Shown here: positions 14,901 to 15,177 of the stretch, one piece after another | Layout: each line of letters begins with the position of its first letter | How positions within the stretch are numbered: the stretch's first letter is position 1 | NCBI GenBank assembly: GCA_029261905.1 | Contig: JAJDAM010000635.1 | Coordinates: 1-15,177 of the forward strand | Length of the DNA stretch: 15,177 nt | Direction: 5' to 3' | Origin: Deltaproteobacteria bacterium | GTDB lineage: Bacteria; Myxococcota_A; UBA9160; SMWR01 | Notes under the pieces: model-generated | What the model was told of the DNA's origin: nothing | The model's database searches: none | What the model saw: only the letters and a program-made list of their open reading frames with translations | Made by a program: the position numbers and the translations under genes

Positions 14901-15177
14901 GAGACACGGGTCACCATCGACGCAGCGTCCAATGGCGGAACCGGCGCGGTCTCCGCCGGTACAGCCAGCCTGTCGACGGGCGTGACCGATCCCGCAGTGG
15001 CGGCGGTTCCGGACCCGATACCGATTCCAGATCCCAAGCCTGAACCCGGGCCGGGGCCGGCGATCAATCCCGACCCGAAAATCGAGGCCGACCCGGATCC
15101 TGAGACGAAGACGAAATCGGAACCCGACCCGCCTCCGGTCACACCATCCGATGTGGGGATCGAAGTCGATCCCGAGG
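5940..15177 (+). CDS. Giant LEPR-XLL-like / DUF4347 / cadherin- and Ig-like repeat surface protein (3' end outside window)
   Basis: At least 3079 codons without a stop, in one frame checked at many points. The order is: hydrophilic N-terminus with an LDARILMSAD motif (residues 26-35); DUF4347 domain (84-242) with H145 and C188; seven WDG-type units of about 50 residues (258-655); a 'GD' region with internal duplication (656-964); one cadherin-like domain (965-1113); thirteen repeats of about 144 residues from residue 1114; and a Pro/Asp/Glu-rich linker from residue 3024. No hydrophobic signal peptide is visible in the first 50 residues. Proteins of this plan are known as very large surface or secreted proteins of environmental Gram-negative bacteria, assumed to be adhesins or matrix components. 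The ATG is unambiguous because of upstream in-frame stops and a good ribosome site. The export machine encoded divergently is its likely partner. C-terminal anchoring or release signals lie beyond the window, so secretion versus retention cannot be judged. Confidence 0.93.
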   Translation, partial: MPDQQRRAANQQKIATESRRALVEELDARILMSADLHGAALEAVFPPEVTRLAPLDRVDPTVRIEPLGPDGVRTATELNETRREIVFVDGGIDDFESLVDDLQARANERPLFEVVVLDPTRDGVDQISRVLAEQQDIDAVHIVSHGTEQGVQLGGTWLSRDTLALFEESIAGWRNAFGDAGDLLFYGCNLAESVDGKALIEDFAQLTGADVAASVDATGAAAIGGNWVLEHVRGSVETEVAFSVGVQANFGQLLDGTAIWGDSGIATPETSEFDDPTFGPTSPTAAVGTWQVIEGADAPTRDEKIVLGVDASGLITGQMFDGSDWTALPFSMATVADPNLSSFAVAYEQQTGNAMVVWSNDTAGGSPLSFRIWDGAVWSNEQVVTGLAGRAEHMRIAADPNSNDLMLVVANDVHLDWAVRWNGSVWGDQEALTFSPSPTSTDIGVAYEQQSGRALVIHSPDLLQGAARYHIFDGAWQSAAISVGLPNVNALYTAIAADPGSDRIVVGITTDAAVTLFSVWDGSGFETPPAAAILPALTNFPDVAVSFESSSGDAIGFFAAGDQRVYHVKWTEADGWGTAVSGPSVGATVQGMRVATDPNSDELMVTTIDASSDIHFLRWDGDTLADPIQVENEAPATNSLPFLFLYEQQAIPTGETALWLATDDAVASPGASGLNSWKRGDVLEFGGAGLELEPLAGNTVGSFSTAFSLGDFTTDSRISALHYVTADLQIGTSNFQLMAGDLLISSLDDRTYTGLNGNLTAAKEDVFVFRPQSPGDYSNGRFFMLLDDPTGKQIQGITLVERDTLIGDRVVRAGDFIFVDDAEKRSISLFETVNVGAGLATAGNVEILIDGGDTSVNINQDISGIDLIESETTIAGVTLSPGTLLLSVDSSTNDIGGNNAIVQEHDVFALTVGQTTLVAGADSGAATVTLLFEGLEVGLDDNKEAIRGLTTLAATVAELDLPGPDVDYAENSGPAVLDAGATIGNPPAGFDGGTVSVELVAAGTSEDRLGVFDEGPGIGNVSLSGPGDITFDFGGVPVVVASYTGGVGDADPLEITFNGNADQTSVEAVLRNIAFRNDSDAPSELSRSIRFVVTDGGGGALGLAFKTVNVVAENDAPVLVPASPNLPPISEDDLANGGELVGNLIAGSVTDPDGVTALRGIAITGLTPSNGTWQFSTDAGGSWSDIPLVVSDGGALLLRDIDLVRFVPDGQFADAASFEFRAWDQTAGGVGTTRDTTVNGNASPFSIAKDIASITVNGVNDAPVLTPAAPMLPSIDEDAINNGGQLIATLLGGSVTDIDSALEGIAITSLVSSNGTWEFSTDGGGSWSSVGSVSTASALMLRDSDYVRFVPDGQNADSASFSYRAWDQSSGITGSTIDVTSFTGASPFSSNFDTAAIDVTGVNDAPTLDTSTDLRLANVIEDDADPPGDTVTAILISGAGTPIGDVDSGSPRGIAVTGVDDSNGVWEFSTDAGGSWTGFGAVSDAQAVLLDTTARIRFVPAVSYTGPAGNLTFRAWDQSTGISGQTGFDITGTGGTGGITAFSDDIEVATLSVIPINDAPVLQPAVTVLPAMTEDDAPGGGHLISSFLSGTIVDADLASVEGIAITGQTASYGSWQYSTDGGGSWIAVPTDVAQTAALLLRDSDLVRFVSDGTNADTPDFDYRAWDRTSGSVGTQVDTTSNGGTAAFSAGINTASLSVSGINDSPVLIPAGPSLTGITEDQTNSMGDLVSDLLGGSVSDVDLLAAEGIAITSLSSGNGTWQYSTDGSTWVDVPLIVSDSSALLLRATDHVRFVPDGVAGDTASFDFRAWDQSLGTEATLADASSPLSTSAFSSVSDTASIVVASLNDAPSLNPSTPSLTPITEDELANDGDAVGSLIAGSITDPDGLAQPEGIAITSLSSGNGSWEFSIDNGSSWAIVPLTVSDGSALLLRDTDLVRFVPDGANADGASFDFRAWDQSTGAAGTIADATPSLTGAFSALSDTASIVVGSLNDAPVLAPIAPTMPPITEDETSNSGEQVANLLGPIADVDSISARGVAITALSSSNGFWQFSTDNGNSWTDVPLTVSDSTALLLRDSDFVRFVPDGENGESASFDFHAWDQSSGAAGTTANASSPGLSSAFSLADDTASIVVASLNDAPVLTPATPNLTPINEDDLNNAGNSVGAFLIGVISDVDAIAPTGIAITSVTPSSGSWEFSTDSGGSWTAVGTPTTGAALLLRDTDRVRFVPDGASGETASFDFHAWDQSSGAPGTFDDASTTGDTTAFSLGKNTASIGVGDVNDAPVLTPATPSLTAINEDDLNNIGDPVSELLVGVVTDVDVISPTGIAITSVTPSSGSWEFSIDGGSSWTAVGSPTTGAALLLRDSDRVRFVPDGASGETASFDFHAWDQSSGAPGTFDDASTTGDTTAFSLVKNTASIGVGDVNDAPILIPATPILTAITEDDVANGGDTIGALIAGNITDPDGTTEPEGIAITSLTSSNGSWEFSTDAGGSWSAVGGVGPGSALLLRDIDLVRFVPDTLNADTASFDFVAWDQSSGTAGSLVGVVAPGGSSPYSIAFDTASIAVGGVNDAPVLDASSDLTLTDVSELDSNPAGDSVAAILASAGTDPIDDVDNGDPEGIAVVGVDETHGIWQFSTDGGSIWTSFGSVSDGSAVLLDAAALVRFVPTPGYTGPAGDLEFRAWDQSVGTNGQVAFDASVQGGSAAFSTTTETATLSVVAANSAPVLTPGAPTLATIDEDAVNNAGESVSTIVGTSISDANASAAQGIAVTQLSSGNGTWQFSIDAGASWSPIGGVSDTSALLLRDTDRVRFVPDGVDADSASFDFRAWDQATGGTGAQVDASSAGGTSAFSLATDRASITVLGLNDAPDVGNAALAPVAADQTDPPGSSISGLFSGSFSDIDPGAGFAGIVVVGNAADPLAEGEWEYSSDGVSWYAVGAVGDDATALALGSTTRVRFVPVETFIGAPTSLTVRGLDDTHASGFSTTAGSETRVTIDAASNGGTGAVSAGTASLSTGVTDPAVAAVPDPIPIPDPKPEPGPGPAINPDPKIEADPDPETKTKSEPDPPPVTPSDVGIEVDPE
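6015..6044 (+). other. LEPR-XLL-like N-terminal sorting motif (LDARILMSAD)
   Basis: Residues 26-35 of the giant protein. The family consensus as I recall it is LEPRxLLSAD, found near the N-terminus of very large repetitive proteins and thought to be a sorting signal. Here L, the acidic residue, R, IL and SAD are kept, while the proline is replaced by alanine and the second L by M. Flanking residues are polar and helical. The function is inferred, not shown. Confidence 0.65.
6189..6665 (+). other. DUF4347 domain of the giant protein
   Basis: Residues 84-242. It begins with EIVFVDGGIDDFESLVDDL and continues with EVVVLDPTRDGVDQI, AVHIVSHGTEQGVQLGGTWL and LLFYGCNLAESVDGKALIED, closing with a GGNWVLEHVRGSVETE strand. 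These are the hallmarks of DUF4347 as found at the N-terminus of giant cadherin-type proteins. H145-G146 and G187-C188 sit at the ends of predicted beta strands, as the catalytic pair does in clan CD (caspase-like) peptidases. Enzymatic activity is inference. Confidence 0.8.
6711..7904 (+). repeat. Seven WDG-type units of about 50 residues, likely a beta-propeller
   Basis: Aromatic-x-G units of the form (W/F)DGxxW start at 6897, 7056, 7200, 7353, 7497, 7647 and 7794, a period of 144-159 bases. The strands between them alternate between an AYEQQxGxAxVV type and an ADPNSxDLMxVV type. Seven similar units fit a seven-bladed propeller. The fold is inferred from the period and the aromatic pattern; a ligand or partner cannot be named. 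Confidence 0.6.
7905..8829 (+). other. 'GD' region with two diverged internal copies
   Basis: Residues 656-964 of the giant protein. It contains LNSWKRGDVLEFGG, then a unit around 8103-8305 (AGDLLIS, EDVFVFRPQSPGDY, FFMLLDD) and a related unit around 8550-8760 (PGTLLLSVDSS, EHDVFALTVGQT, VTLLFEG). A linking copy, ERDTLIGDRVVRAGDFIF, resembles ESETTIAGVTLSPGTLLL. Regions of this kind follow DUF4347 in other giant proteins as far as I recall. No function can be assigned. Confidence 0.45.
8832..9278 (+). other. Cadherin-like domain of the giant protein
   Basis: Residues 965-1113. It has the pattern common in bacterial giant adhesins: VDYAENSGPAVLDAGATI at the start, a DRLGVFDEGPGIGNVSLSG segment, a DPLEITFNGNADQTSVEAVL segment, then LRNIAFRNDSD and a closing FVVTDGGGGA strand. 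It ends where the NDAP-type repeats begin. It occurs once and differs from the repeats that follow. Confidence 0.65.
9279..14985 (+). repeat. Array of thirteen Ig/cadherin-like repeats, about 432 bases each
   Basis: Units begin at NDAP-type motifs at 9279, 9717, 10146, 10608, 11043, 11475, 11910, 12342, 12774, 13206, 13641, 14094 and 14526. Spacings are 429-462 bases, most of them 432 or 435. Each carries a Glu-Asp acidic patch, GIAIT, NGxWxFSTDGGxSW, ALLLRDxDxVRFVPDG, ASFDFRAWDQ and a final FSxxxDTASIxV strand. Units 3 and 11 form a longer variant with YTGPAGxLxFRAWDQ, and unit 13 is the most diverged (RFVPVETFIGAPTS). Such repeats act as stiff, usually calcium-stabilised stalks in adhesins; the acidic Asp-rich junctions fit that, but calcium binding is inferred. 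Confidence 0.88.
12342..13205 (+). repeat. Closely related tandem repeat pair (units 8 and 9)
   Basis: Two adjacent 432-base units. By hand count they differ at about 55 positions overall, but only about 13 of these fall in the last 200 or so bases, where the proteins are almost identical (GASGETASFDFHAWDQ, FDDASTTGDTTAFSL). This indicates a recent duplication or local gene conversion within the array. Confidence 0.75.
15009..15177 (+). other. Pro/Asp/Glu-rich linker at the right edge
   Basis: From residue 3024 onward the repeat pattern stops and the protein becomes PDPIPIPDPKPEPGPGP-like, then acidic with PDP units, up to the end of the window. It is probably an unstructured or wall- and membrane-crossing linker ahead of a C-terminal domain that is not visible. 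Confidence 0.7.

Noticed and set aside
9279..14985. The periodic structure as a DNA-level element (CRISPR or satellite)
   Set aside because: The 432-base units have no short identical repeats with spacers, all keep the same reading frame, and their conservation is at the protein level, so they are coding repeats of one protein.

Overview
GC-rich window with continuous coding potential on both strands and one very short divergent intergenic gap. No rRNA, tRNA, CRISPR array or insertion sequence was seen. Membrane-fusion (HlyD-type) adaptors together with a giant repetitive exported-type protein point to a Gram-negative bacterium, probably a GC-rich proteobacterium or a related, perhaps marine or environmental, phylum. 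The sequence alone does not fix the taxon.

Layout. On the minus strand, a tightly packed three-gene operon reads leftward from about 5883. First is a GAF-domain/membrane-fusion protein (5883-3973). Then comes a PqqD-like/M50 site-2-protease/membrane-fusion protein (3965-1827), after a 7-base gap. Last is a SecA-like ATPase (1834 to the left edge, incomplete), which overlaps the previous gene by 8 bases. On the plus strand, starting only 56 bases away, one reading frame runs without a stop from 5940 to the right edge (at least 3079 codons).

The giant protein has these parts in order: a hydrophilic N-terminus with an LDARILMSAD motif (LEPR-XLL-like) and no recognisable Sec signal peptide; a DUF4347 domain with a His-Gly / Gly-Cys pair reminiscent of caspase-fold peptidases; seven WDG-type units of about 50 residues that suggest a seven-bladed propeller; an internally duplicated 'GD' region; one cadherin-like domain; thirteen Ig/cadherin-like repeats of about 144 residues; and the start of a Pro/Asp/Glu-rich linker at the right edge.

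Working model (inference). The operon would be a dedicated export and processing machine for the giant surface protein. A SecA-like motor would replace the ABC ATPase of a type 1 system, a PqqD-like domain could read the N-terminal leader, the M50 intramembrane protease could process or release it, and two membrane-fusion domains would make the periplasmic conduit. An outer-membrane TolC-type channel would be expected but is not in the window. The GAF domain suggests that export responds to a cytoplasmic signal. The parts belong to known families, but I know of no characterised system built from this combination.
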